Assembly: GCA_003223255.1 (NCBI GenBank)
Contig: QHYJ01000085.1
Location: 1-32,178 of the forward strand
From: Acidobacteriota bacterium
GTDB taxonomy: Bacteria > Acidobacteriota > Terriglobia > Acidiferrales > UBA7541
Direction of reading: 5' to 3'
DNA length: 32,178 nucleotides
The notes beneath the pieces are model-generated. The model saw only the letters and a program-made list of their open reading frames with translations. It was not told the origin of the DNA and did not search any database. Of this stretch, positions 22,838 through 30,317 are shown piece by piece. The translations under genes were made by a program, and so were the position numbers. Position 1 is the first letter of the stretch, and each line of letters starts with the position of its first letter.

Positions 22838-25675
22838 TCAGATTCTGACGTTTTGGTGCGCTAAAGCTCGCAGGATAGCGTCCAGAATTTGATCGAGATA
22901 TTTGCCGACGTCTTCTGAGAGGAACCGGGGAACCCGATAACCGTTCTGCTGCAGCAAGGCATCCTTGCGACGATCTCGCCGGTAGGCTTCAGCGTCGCCC
23001 AGATGTTGTCTGCCGTCCAGTTCGATGGCGATGTGCGACGGCTCGCAAAGCAGATCAACTTCCATGCGGCCCCAGCCATCAAACGGAATTGGCAGCTGTG
23101 CGTTCAGGCGGAACCTCCCGGCCGTCTCGGCTAGCGTTTCCAACCGGCGGTAGAGAAATGCCTCGGTTGCACTGCGCGCTCGATCGGGACTATCGGCATT
23201 GGACGGCGGAATTACGGCAGCATGGACAAACAGTTTCGCCAGAGGAGAATCTACGCCATCGCGCACTAAGCGGCGCACGCTGGCAGCATATTGGCTTTTC
23301 CAGTCGGGATCGACGGGAAGTGGCACATCTGCGGGCCAGCCGGGCACCGCGCTTCCCGGAAGCTGAATCTTGTAGCCGATACTTTCATAGCGGCGACAGC
23401 GGCGGTCGAACATTCGCGCCAGCATCGGCACGTTGAGATCTGCGTAGTCGTAGACACGCACCTCCCGTTTGTTGTCAAAGAGGCGATGCAGCCGACCGAC
23501 ATACTGCGTGATCGTCCCGTGCCAAGAGACGGGCAGCGTCAGAAATAAGGTGTCGAGTCGGGCATCATCAAAGCCCTCCCCAACATACCGGCCGGTTGCC
23601 AAGAGCAGACGAGCCTCCTCCCTAGGAATCGCGGCCAAGCGCTCCTGAATTGCGTCAAGCTCCTTTTTGTGCATCCCTCCTCGGAGCACAATCAGGTTCT
23701 GCACCTCAGCGGTCAATTGCTTCGTCAGAGAGTCAAGATGCTCATTCCGTTCGGTCAACACCAGCGGCGACCGCCCCTCCCGAAGGGCATGGATGACGTC
23801 CTGACAGATAAGTCGATTGCGGTCCTCATCGGCAATTAGTTCTTCATAGAGGTTGTGGAATCGTACCCGCACATCAGGATCCGCCGGTCGCAGCGGGCGA
23901 AAATCAGTCGGGCGAACCACTACCTTATGCTCAAAGGGATGAGTTGCGACACCGTGCCGGACACTGACCCGATACCGGACGGGACCACACTCCATGAAGA
24001 TAATCGGATGCTGGCCATCCTTCCGGGTGACGGTCGCAGATAGGCCCGTCACAAACTTCGCTTTAGCTTGGCGGGCAACCTGCTCAAAGCTTTGGGCAGA
24101 AAGATGGTGGCACTCATCCACAATCAGATGGCCATAATTGCTCACGAGATCGTCAACGAGGCCGCTTCGAACCATGCTTTGTATGACTGCTACATCAAGC
24201 AATCCCGTTGCCTTTGTGCGGCCACCACCGATCCGGCCAACAGTGCGCTCTGGCATTCCGAGGAACGTGGAAAGGCGCTCGATCCATTGATGTTGCAACT
24301 GCCGACGATGTACCAATACGAGTGTATTCACCCCCCGTTGCGCAATCAGCCACGCGGCGACCACGGTTTTTCCGAAGGCGGTGGTGGCAGCCAACACTCC
24401 CGTTTCATGCGCGAGCATGGCATGCGCCGCAACGGTCTGCTCGGGACGCAGTTCACCTTGGAATGTCGCTTTCAGCGGCAGGCCGATGTTGCGCTCGTCC
24501 CGGATCATCGCTTTGATGTTCAGGTCCGATAAGGTTTGACGGACCTCATCCAGGCAGCCGCGCGGCAGGCCTATGTGCTTGGGGTGATCCTCGGCACAGG
24601 CAATAATCCGAGGCTTGTTGTAAGTCGGAAGCCGCATGGCCTGCAATTTGTAAAACTCAGGATTTTGGAACGCCGCCAACCGGATCAGCCGATTGCGGAG
24701 AGCAGGCGGCAACGCATCTTTAGGAATGTATATTTGATTGCCGAGGATGAGTTCCAAGCTCTCCGGCAGAGGGCCGGCGATTGAAGCGTTTGTCCGACTC
24801 CGTGACGCCGGTCTCTTCCAAGGCGTATCTTCATCTTCTTCACTCGCGGGCGCCAAACGTACGCCAATTATCTGGCCCTTTACGTCACCGTGCCGGACCA
24901 TTTCCTCCACTTCTTGCCGGTTGATTTTGCGGATCGCGGACAAGAACTGCCATTGGTCGGGATGCGGAGCGAATCGCTCGTCCAGGAAAACGCTGTTACC
25001 TGATTCTCGGAACCGCTTCTGGAGAGGTAACGCGATCAGGTTGCCGAAGCCGCCCTCCGGTAGTGTGTCTTGATTCGGAAAGAGCCGATCGTAGGAATCC
25101 AGGCCGATTTCGGGGCGGCGTTCCATGGTCTTCGTCAGGATGTAAGTACCCAGCTTGCGCGCCAATGCGGCGGGAACGGCTTCATTGAAAAAGAGCCAAA
25201 CATGCCCGCCGTTGCCTGAGCGGGACCGCTCCAGGGCGGCTGGGACGTTCATTTCGCGGCATGTTTCCAAGAACGCGCCTGTATCTTCCTGCCAGGTTGC
25301 TTTGTCAAAATCGGCGGCCAGGAAGAAACAAGTTTCGTCCCGAAGCATCGGGTAGACGCCCATTACGAATTCCCGACCGTTGTCGTCATGGCCGCAAAGA
25401 TGCCATCGAATTACTTCGTCGGTTATGGCAAGAAAACGTTGGTGCGGACATTCGGAGCATTTGATTCTCGGTTTCTCGCAAATTCCCCGGACCCACTCAT
25501 TGCCGCAAGCTGGCGAGTAACCAGCCCTACCTGTCTGACGGCTCTCGAAGCGTTGCGGATAAACATCCTCTCGTCCCCGAAACAGAGAGCGGAACAGAGC
25601 AATTTTGGCGTGGGCGGGTGAACGTTGATTCACGCCAACCTGCTCGAAGATAGGCAAACTAACAGGTGTAGCCAC
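22838..25675 (-). CDS. TOTE-type primase-helicase with C-terminal DUF559-like nuclease
   Basis: 945 residues in one chain. An N-terminal segment with a Cys cluster (C57, C66, C73, C76) precedes an archaeo-eukaryotic primase domain: AADFDK (acidic DFD 122-124) and SGNGGHVWLFF (153-163). A superfamily 2 helicase follows: Walker A-like ATTAFGKT (430-437, Ala-Phe instead of Gly-x-Gly), VDECHH (519-524), GLSATVTRKDG (544-554), then GRYVGEGFDDARLD and QYVGRLHR. The last ~110 residues (MEVDLLCE...AIELDGRQH...YRRDRRKDALLQQNGYRV) form a DUF559/Vsr-like restriction-endonuclease fold. The TOTE primase family belongs to predicted anti-mobile-element conflict systems. GTG 25675 is the start; no strong ribosome site. 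It is flanked by toxin-antitoxin pairs. Appears intact. Confidence 0.88.
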   Translation of the reverse strand: MATPVSLPIFEQVGVNQRSPAHAKIALFRSLFRGREDVYPQRFESRQTGRAGYSPACGNEWVRGICEKPRIKCSECPHQRFLAITDEVIRWHLCGHDDNGREFVMGVYPMLRDETCFFLAADFDKATWQEDTGAFLETCREMNVPAALERSRSGNGGHVWLFFNEAVPAALARKLGTYILTKTMERRPEIGLDSYDRLFPNQDTLPEGGFGNLIALPLQKRFRESGNSVFLDERFAPHPDQWQFLSAIRKINRQEVEEMVRHGDVKGQIIGVRLAPASEEDEDTPWKRPASRSRTNASIAGPLPESLELILGNQIYIPKDALPPALRNRLIRLAAFQNPEFYKLQAMRLPTYNKPRIIACAEDHPKHIGLPRGCLDEVRQTLSDLNIKAMIRDERNIGLPLKATFQGELRPEQTVAAHAMLAHETGVLAATTAFGKTVVAAWLIAQRGVNTLVLVHRRQLQHQWIERLSTFLGMPERTVGRIGGGRTKATGLLDVAVIQSMVRSGLVDDLVSNYGHLIVDECHHLSAQSFEQVARQAKAKFVTGLSATVTRKDGQHPIIFMECGPVRYRVSVRHGVATHPFEHKVVVRPTDFRPLRPADPDVRVRFHNLYEELIADEDRNRLICQDVIHALREGRSPLVLTERNEHLDSLTKQLTAEVQNLIVLRGGMHKKELDAIQERLAAIPREEARLLLATGRYVGEGFDDARLDTLFLTLPVSWHGTITQYVGRLHRLFDNKREVRVYDYADLNVPMLARMFDRRCRRYESIGYKIQLPGSAVPGWPADVPLPVDPDWKSQYAASVRRLVRDGVDSPLAKLFVHAAVIPPSNADSPDRARSATEAFLYRRLETLAETAGRFRLNAQLPIPFDGWGRMEVDLLCEPSHIAIELDGRQHLGDAEAYRRDRRKDALLQQNGYRVPRFLSEDVGKYLDQILDAILRALAHQNVRI

Positions 25676-26013
25676 GACCGTATTCTACACTCCGCATCCC
25701 AGCAACGCTCCAAGCATCCTCGAACCGGCCAGGTGCTAAGCTGACCAGATTGTGGTTGGTTCGGCCTTGTTCCTCGGCCCGATCGGAGGACGAGGGTTCC
25801 GGCAGATCTTGCCGCGGTCGAGTCTTTTCTCTGCCCATTTCTGGCCCACGGTCGGCCTTCACAGCCTCATTGTCGACCAAGGCCCAGTATGAAACTCAGG
25901 GAACCGTATGGGCTCTTCGCGGTCTTGCGGCAGTCCGCGTTTGCTAATGCCGGTTACACGGTGCAGAACCTATGCGGCGCCTCTCGAAACGCGCCGCCTT
26001 GCCATACCCCACG
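25676..26013. other. Spacer upstream of the TOTE gene and brnTA
   Basis: It must hold the TOTE promoter (leftward) and part of the brnTA promoter (rightward). A 73-codon minus-strand frame (25659-25880, TTG start) reads like plausible protein (VKADRGPEMGREKTRP) but overlaps the TOTE start and matches nothing I know, so it is not called as a gene. Confidence 0.35.
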
Positions 26014-26034
26014 TATCTAGATATTATCTAGATA
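26014..26034. promoter_or_regulatory. Twin palindromic operator at the brnTA start
   Basis: TATCTAGATA, a perfect 10-bp palindrome, occurs twice with one base between (26014-26023 and 26025-26034) and runs into the BrnT ATG at 26034. Tandem, 11-bp-phased palindromes are typical binding sites of ribbon-helix-helix antitoxins such as BrnA, which autorepress their operon. The intervening TATTAT could be part of a -10 box. Confidence 0.62.
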
Positions 26035-26419
26035 TGGTGCGGTTCGATTGGACGAACGGAAGAACAAAAGCAATCGGATCAAGCACGGAATTTGGTTTGA
26101 AGAGGCCCAGAGCGTTTTTAGCGATCCGCATGGACGCCTATTTTATGATCCGGAGCACTCCGAGGATCGGTTCATTCTACTTGGTCTGAGTTCAGCGGCA
26201 AGAACGCTTGTCGCAGTTCACTGTTACAAGGAAAACGATTCCGTGGTCAGGATTATTTCTGCCCGTAAGGCGACTCTTGCTTATCCGGTTGATTCAGCAA
26301 ACCCCCCTATCTTGCACGAAGCTCGAACAGACTGCCTGACAGCTAGTGCCTGGCTGAAGCAACCGGATAAGCAGAAGGCGACTAGAAAGGAGGTGCGCTT
26401 CTATGAGGAAGGAATATGA
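26034..26419 (+). pseudogene. brnT: BrnT-type toxin, frameshifted and carrying a 99-bp insertion
   Basis: Starts MVRFDW; the next frame continues DERKNKSNRIKHGIWFEEAQ, then VFSDPHGRLFYDPEHSEDRF, RIISARKA and, after an insert, KATRKEVRFYEEGI. These are the BrnT hallmarks (KHGI.FEEA..VF.DP, IISARKAT). BrnT is a RelE-fold ribonuclease toxin neutralised by BrnA. Two lesions: one G lost at about 26050-26052, and a miniature element (26276-26374 plus a 9-bp duplication) that adds 36 in-frame residues before the last conserved segment. The 3' end overlaps brnA by 17 bp. Confidence 0.83.
26276..26374. mobile_element. MITE inside brnT, 99 bp with 9-bp target duplication
   Basis: The element is flanked by AAGGCGACT direct repeats (26267-26275 and 26375-26383). 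Its ends are inverted repeats: TGCTTATCCGGTTGATTCAG at the left and, read on the other strand, TGCTTATCCGGTTGCTTCAG at the right (one difference, then C shared by both). It carries no gene. Removing the element and one duplicate restores RIISARKATRKEV, the normal BrnT sequence, which proves insertion. Nine-base duplications fit several DDE transposase families; the mobilising IS is not in this window. Confidence 0.8.
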
Positions 26420-26618
26420 TTTCTCCAAATTGAAGGAGCTGAAGAGCCCGTACGCAAGAAAGAAAAAGGCGGTGGGCATTAACTTGAGTCCGGAAGTCGT
26501 GGACTACTTCAAACGACTGGCGGAAGAGACTGGACTGCCTTACCAGAAACTGATTGATTTGTATCTGCTGGACTGCGCGAGAAGACGCAAGAGGCTGACA
26601 ATGAAGTGGGTTGCATAG
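26403..26618 (+). CDS. brnA: BrnA-type antitoxin
   Basis: 71 residues: MRKEYDFSKLKELKSPYARK, then VGINLSPEVVDYFKRLAEET and GLPYQKLIDLYLLDCARRRK. The linker followed by a strand and two helices is the BrnA ribbon-helix-helix layout (V.I.L....V.YFK.LA.ETG.PYQ.LI..YL). BrnA binds BrnT and represses the operon at palindromic sites. A strong ribosome site AAAGGAGG lies at 26386-26393, inside the toxin gene. The gene is intact although its toxin is broken, so it is an orphan antitoxin that may still act as a repressor or protect against related toxins. Confidence 0.88.
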   Translation: MRKEYDFSKLKELKSPYARKKKAVGINLSPEVVDYFKRLAEETGLPYQKLIDLYLLDCARRRKRLTMKWVA

Positions 26619-26766
26619 CGGCGACGAGTTACTTCGGCGCCGTCCTCGCACGAATCGAGTGGGAGGACATTGGTTTGATTAAGCGGTGACGTGCTGCGGC
26701 TGATGCCGATGGCGAGAGGATTGCAACCGCATCGGGAGAAGCAATAGGCCATCAGGCCATCATGAG

Positions 26767-27072
26767 GTGGATGTTCGGGCCAGCACGTCAATTGACGTAA
26801 CGACGGAATTGGTTGCGGGCGAGGTACGATCGAAGGAGTGGCGGAGAAGAATGGGAAGCCAGTGGCGGGAGTGGTGCCGGGAACATACACGATTGTTGCT
26901 TGGAAGACGCGTGGGGGTTCGAATGGTTGAAGGCAGGGGTGCTGGCGCGGTACGTGCAGCACGGTCAGAAAGTGATTGTTGGGGATAAAATGAAAGGGAC
27001 AGTGCATTTGCCGGACGCGGTGGAAGTGGCAGGGGCGAGCGCATTGCCAGCATGGCACAAGCTCCCTTTTAG
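26767..27072 (+). pseudogene. C-terminal remnant of a carboxypeptidase-regulatory-like domain protein
   Basis: Three pieces in different frames line up: SIDVTTELVAGEV (from 26767), VAEKNGKPVAGVVPGTYTIV (about 26838-26902) and EDAWGFEWLKAGVLARYVQH then GQKVIVGDKMKGTVHLPDAV, stop TAG 27070-27072. PGTYTIVAWED...YVQHGQKVIVGD is a familiar C-terminus of Acidobacteria proteins with carboxypeptidase-regulatory-like domains. One G is lost at 26902-26904, another shift lies near 26830, and an internal piece between KPVAGV and VPGT seems deleted. Not functional. Confidence 0.6.
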
Positions 27073-27442
27073 GCACACCCTGGCGACAAGTATCTCAAGC
27101 CAAACCATGTCTAGGAGCGACGGGGAGATTTACACCTTGGAAAATGGAATCGTACTTCCATAGCCATCGCCGATCCGCCATACTCTGCGGAGAACTCCGC
27201 TTTGTGGCGCTGTGACCAAACTCCTCGTGCCTGTGTCAAAAAACGTCGCGCACACAAAGGTCGATCTGAATTCTTCGCTTCCGTCTCGCAGCAGCTTTTG
27301 ATGACTCACACGGAATTATATTATTGGTAGGGACAGGTGACTCTTCATCGATTTTGCATACGGCTCCGGAATTGTGCCGAGTGGTACGCCCTGTCCGCTT
27401 TGCTTAAACTTAAATAGGTCACGGCCAAGAAGAAGCAAATTC

Positions 27443-27521
27443 TGGTGCCGGGGGCCCGGTTTGCACCATTCGCGCCAGCGAATTCTCATTGCCAGTGGCA
27501 GCATGACACGCATTTTGGCTT
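27443..27521 (-). repeat. 79-bp direct repeat, copy 1
   Basis: It matches 30494-30572 at about 70 of 79 positions, no gaps, beginning TGGTGCCGGGGGCCCGG and ending TTTTGGCTT. On the minus strand both copies encode the same kind of peptide (ENS.ARMVQTGPPAP), so the repeat may be part of a duplicated coding segment. Confidence 0.85.
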
Positions 27522-27642
27522 TAACGGCACAGATCCCAGCCTGGGTCTCTGCTGTGACAGAGTGACATTCGCCGGAACTCAGAGTTTGGAATAAACAGAG
27601 AGATCCGAAAGCGCGACTATGACTGGAAATTTCATACTAGCT

Positions 27643-27670
27643 TAAGGTCTAAGGTCTAAGGTCTAAGGTC
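27643..27670. repeat. 7-bp tandem repeat, four copies
   Basis: TAAGGTC is repeated four times exactly. It lies in a gene-poor stretch; nothing indicates a coding role. Confidence 0.9.
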
Positions 27671-27934
27671 ATAGCTATGGTTTTGGCTCGTTGGGGCAAC
27701 CGATGGATGGACCAGCTTGGGGTGTTCGTGGGGTGGCGGAAGCGGGCGGCGAGGTCCGGAGCCAGCCGCGACGCGCCAAAATTTTCGCAGCGCGGCGCAA
27801 TCACGTGGCCAGACCTCCGAAAGCCTTGCCAATGAAGAAAAAGGCTTGACAACAGAGCAATGCCGACGAGAATAGACGCGTAGAAGGTCAAGCAAGAAGA
27901 GCGAGACGAAGTACCTCCCCCCTATCACATCTTT

Positions 27935-28213
27935 TTGGGGAACGAGATTTCCATGCTGGCCACGTCGGTGCCTGCGCTTATGAACTTCGCGGGCGCAAAC
28001 GGGCTTCATCCCTCGCCGCTCGGATTAATCTGGTCGTTTGCCGCTGGCGGAAAGATCTTCGTCTATCAATCCGGCGTGATGGTAACGGGCTACTCCTATG
28101 GCTACTTCGAAGCGCGAGACATGTTGAGAGTCGGCATCTGTTTAACGATTCTCGAGGCTTTGTTACTGTTGGTGGTCGTCCCGTTTTATTGGCCGCTCAT
28201 TGGGATTCGATGA
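27935..28213 (+). pseudogene. C-terminal fragment of an SLC13/DASS-type permease
   Basis: The frame encodes MLATSVPALMNFAGANGL, GLIWSFAAGGKIFVYQSGVM and VGICLTILEALLLLVVVPFY followed by WPLIGI, ending with a natural stop. The layout (loop with small and polar residues, then a long membrane helix and a short tail) is that of the last two or three segments of divalent-anion/sodium symporters. The first three quarters of the protein are absent, and upstream DNA is unrelated. It ends 66 bp before ubiX, so the promoter of ubiX may have been lost or replaced when the upstream DNA changed. Confidence 0.6.
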
Positions 28214-28279
28214 TCCGCAGCTGGGGCGCCGTCAAACCGGCGCCGGCCGCTATCCGTGGATTTGCGGGACAATGGCATC

Positions 28280-28909
28280 ATGGAAAAGAGCCGCTCCAAG
28301 CTAATTGTTGGAATCAGTGGTGCTACAGGTGCGATTCTTGGCGTGCGCCTCTTGCAGACCCTCCAGCATTCGAACGTGGACACGCACTTGGTGTTCAGCA
28401 ATTGGGGCGCGCGGACGCTCATCCACGAGACCGCCTACACTGTGGAGCAAGTCCAGCAAATGGCTACCTGCCACTACGCCGCGCAGGATCAAGGCGCCGT
28501 CATCTCCAGCGGCTCCTTCGTGACCGATGGCATGGTGGTGTGCCCTTGCAGCGTGAGGTCGCTCGCGGCCATAGCCCACGGCCATGGGGACTCGCTGATC
28601 CATCGCGCCGCCGATGTGGTGCTCAAAGAGCGCCGTAAATTGTTGCTCGTCGTTCGCGAGGCTCCGCTGAGCGACATTCACCTCGAAAATATGCTGAAGC
28701 TTTCGCGCATGGGTGCCGTGATTTTCCCGCCCGTGCCCGCTTTTTATACGCACCCGCAGTCAATCGATGACCTCATCGATCAGACTATTCTGCGCATCCT
28801 GGATCAATTTGGAGTTCATCTCTCTTCGCCAAAGCGGTGGAACGGCCGCATGTCAACAACCGGGGCCGAACCTGAAGGCCAGCGGCATTCTGGGAAGCGC
28901 AAGCGCTAG
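28280..28909 (+). CDS. ubiX: UbiX flavin prenyltransferase
   Basis: 209 residues from ATG 28280. It makes prenylated FMN, the cofactor of UbiD-type decarboxylases, from FMN and dimethylallyl phosphate. Visible motifs: VGISGATGAILG (FMN phosphate site), PCSVRSLAAIAHG (the usual CSMKTLA.IA.G), ERRKLLLVVREAPLS and FPPVPAFYTHPQ. The first 8 codons of a longer GTG-initiated frame (28256) are possible, but ATG 28280 begins exactly at the conserved part. No ubiD is present in the window, so its client must be elsewhere. Length is normal; the C-terminus carries a short unconserved tail. Confidence 0.93.
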   Translation: MEKSRSKLIVGISGATGAILGVRLLQTLQHSNVDTHLVFSNWGARTLIHETAYTVEQVQQMATCHYAAQDQGAVISSGSFVTDGMVVCPCSVRSLAAIAHGHGDSLIHRAADVVLKERRKLLLVVREAPLSDIHLENMLKLSRMGAVIFPPVPAFYTHPQSIDDLIDQTILRILDQFGVHLSSPKRWNGRMSTTGAEPEGQRHSGKRKR

Positions 28910-29029
28910 CGTCGTTTGCGCAGAGCCCACGTTGTAAAGAAGAGAGTCACGCGCTCGAATTCGAGCCCGGATCCACTTCCTCGCCGCGGCGCCTACGTAC
29001 TGGCCATGTGGTGTCCGGTGTTCAGGAGG

Positions 29030-29354
29030 CATGACTCTTATTCGGGCTTTCGTACGGAACTTGAGAACCTGTTCGGTGATGCTAAGGGAAAAGGCACAAG
29101 CGGAGGACCCGCGAGGCTGAATGTACCGATGCGCCGACCAGGCTCGGACTGCTCCATAGTAGTGATGAAACGGAGTAATGTCCGTGGAGCGAAGGGAGCA
29201 GGTCACCCAAGCCGGGATCGAGTCAACTAGAAACAGGAAGAACTCACCGTCCTGGCGGAAGGCGGTAACTTTCACTGGGTGGCACGAGCCGTGTGACCGG
29301 AGACGGTCAAGCACGGATCTGTGAGGGCCTCGGGGTGAAATTCCCCGGGGCTAC
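29030..29354 (+). mobile_element. Group II intron relic without maturase (domains V and VI kept)
   Basis: 29286-29319 folds as intron domain V: lower stem GAGCCGTG/CACGGATC, a two-base bulge, upper stem GACCG/CGGTC and a GAGA tetraloop. 29327-29351 folds as domain VI (GCCTCGGGG/CCCCGGGGC). Upstream, 29030-29215 has sequence typical of the region before bacterial intron ORFs (GGTGATGCTAAGGG, TAGTGATGAA, GTGGAGCGAAGGGAGCAGG). No reverse-transcriptase frame remains between. The 5' boundary is approximate. The G of the AGC triad faces A (29117 offset: position 29317) rather than the usual pyrimidine, so catalysis is doubtful. Confidence 0.68.
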
Positions 29355-29500
29355 TCGGCGCGTCAGGTCAACTGGCGTCCCTACCGCGACCGCTGGAATT
29401 CAGTTTCCCGACTGACACAAAAGTGACTTTCTGCTACGCCTTGACCTAGAACGCGCAAAGCGAGTGACCAGGAGCAAGTCATTGCCGCCCTGATTCTCGC

Positions 29501-29546
29501 TTGACAAGCCAGCGATTGGGCGCGATTCTACGTCTAGTCAGACTAG
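29501..29546 (+). promoter_or_regulatory. Candidate promoter and operator of the Phd/VapC pair
   Basis: A consensus -35 box TTGACA is at 29501-29506; a weak -10 (GATTCT, 29524-29529) follows at 17 bp. Just downstream CTAGTC-A-GACTAG (29534-29546) is a perfect inverted repeat 20 bp before the antitoxin ATG, well placed for autorepression by the antitoxin. Confidence 0.5.
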
Positions 29547-29565
29547 TTAGTATGACGGAGAAAAT

Positions 29566-29895
29566 ATGCCCAAGACTTCCAATAAACATACTCAAGGAGT
29601 TGGAGTCCGGAAGACACGCAGCCTGAAGCCTGCCGAACCTTCCTGGCAGATTCAAACGGCAAAAGCCCGGTTTAGTGAGGTATTTCGGCGGGCTCGGACC
29701 GAAGGCCCCCAACTCATTACGCGGCAAGGCAAGGAAGGTGTGGTGATGATTTCTGACGAGCAATACGAACAGCTTGTCGGCAAGTCTCATCAGCCGAAGA
29801 GTATTGTGCAGTTCTTCCGAGAGTCACCGCTTGTCGGAGTCGATCTGAACTTGGAGCGCGAGAAGGATGAGGGGCGGCGAGAAATCGAACTATGA
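29566..29895 (+). CDS. Phd/YefM-type antitoxin
   Basis: 109 residues. After a basic N-terminal extension of about 27 residues, WQIQTAKARFSEVFRRARTE, then GPQLITRQGKEGVVMISDEQ and YEQL follow the Phd/YefM fold (W....AK..FS.....A...GPQ.ITR.G...VV.IS...Y). The acidic C-terminus (VDLNLEREKDEG) is the part that usually wraps the toxin. GGAG sits 9 bp upstream of the ATG. The stop overlaps the toxin start by 4 bp (ATGA), indicating coupling. Intact; partner of the PIN toxin. Confidence 0.87.
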   Translation: MPKTSNKHTQGVGVRKTRSLKPAEPSWQIQTAKARFSEVFRRARTEGPQLITRQGKEGVVMISDEQYEQLVGKSHQPKSIVQFFRESPLVGVDLNLEREKDEGRREIEL

Positions 29896-30317
29896 GTGGA
29901 TATTTGCTGGACACAAACTGCATCTCCGAGCTTGTGCGCCTCAAGCCCGAGCCGAGCGTGATAGCCTGGATGCAGGCTACAGAGGAGACCTTGCTCTACC
30001 TAAGCGTTCTGACTCTTGGAGAGATTCGAAGGGGGTTGGCAGGACTACCTCAGGGCAAGCGGCAAACACATCTGGAAACATGGCTGGAGATAGAATTGCG
30101 GGCTCGTTTTGCCGGCAGAATTCTGCCGATCGATGTCCTGGTCGCGGATAGGTGGGGCCTACTGGCAGCCAGCGCAAAAAGAGAGGGGAAAACGCTGTCG
30201 ACGATCGACGGCCTGCTAGCGGCGACCGCGCTTCACCACAATTTGACGGTCGTCTCGCGCAACGTCAGCGACTTTGCAACCACGCGAGTGCAAGTGTTGA
30301 ACCCATGGAAAGCATAA
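29892..30317 (+). CDS. vapC: VapC/FitB-type PIN-domain toxin
   Basis: 141 residues with all PIN acidic residues: D7 (YLLDTN), E44 (TLGEIRRG), D106 (STIDGLLAATA) and D127 (SRNVSDF). PIN toxins are Mg-dependent endoribonucleases acting on tRNA or rRNA; the target here is unknown. E13 in CISELVR and the LPIDVLVADRWG segment are typical of the FitB-like branch paired with Phd-type antitoxins. It is the only complete toxin-antitoxin pair in the island. Downstream, an antisense frame of unknown status overlaps its 3' end. Confidence 0.92.
   Translation: MSGYLLDTNCISELVRLKPEPSVIAWMQATEETLLYLSVLTLGEIRRGLAGLPQGKRQTHLETWLEIELRARFAGRILPIDVLVADRWGLLAASAKREGKTLSTIDGLLAATALHHNLTVVSRNVSDFATTRVQVLNPWKA

Larger units (their letters stand above)
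27073..27934. other. Gene-poor stretch with repeats
   Basis: Apart from the 79-bp repeat (27443-27521) and a 7-bp tandem repeat (27643-27670), nothing is recognised. A minus-strand frame at 27649-27891 starts with a hydrophobic segment (FYASILVGIALLSSLFLHW) but continues without any pattern I know, and I do not call it. Confidence 0.4.

Noticed and set aside
25659-25880. Possible small gene upstream of the TOTE gene
   Set aside because: Protein-like composition but it overlaps the TOTE start, has a TTG start and no known relatives; evidence is too thin.
27649-28009. Minus-strand frames with a hydrophobic start
   Set aside because: Only one hydrophobic stretch followed by unstructured basic sequence; may be a chance frame or repeat-derived.
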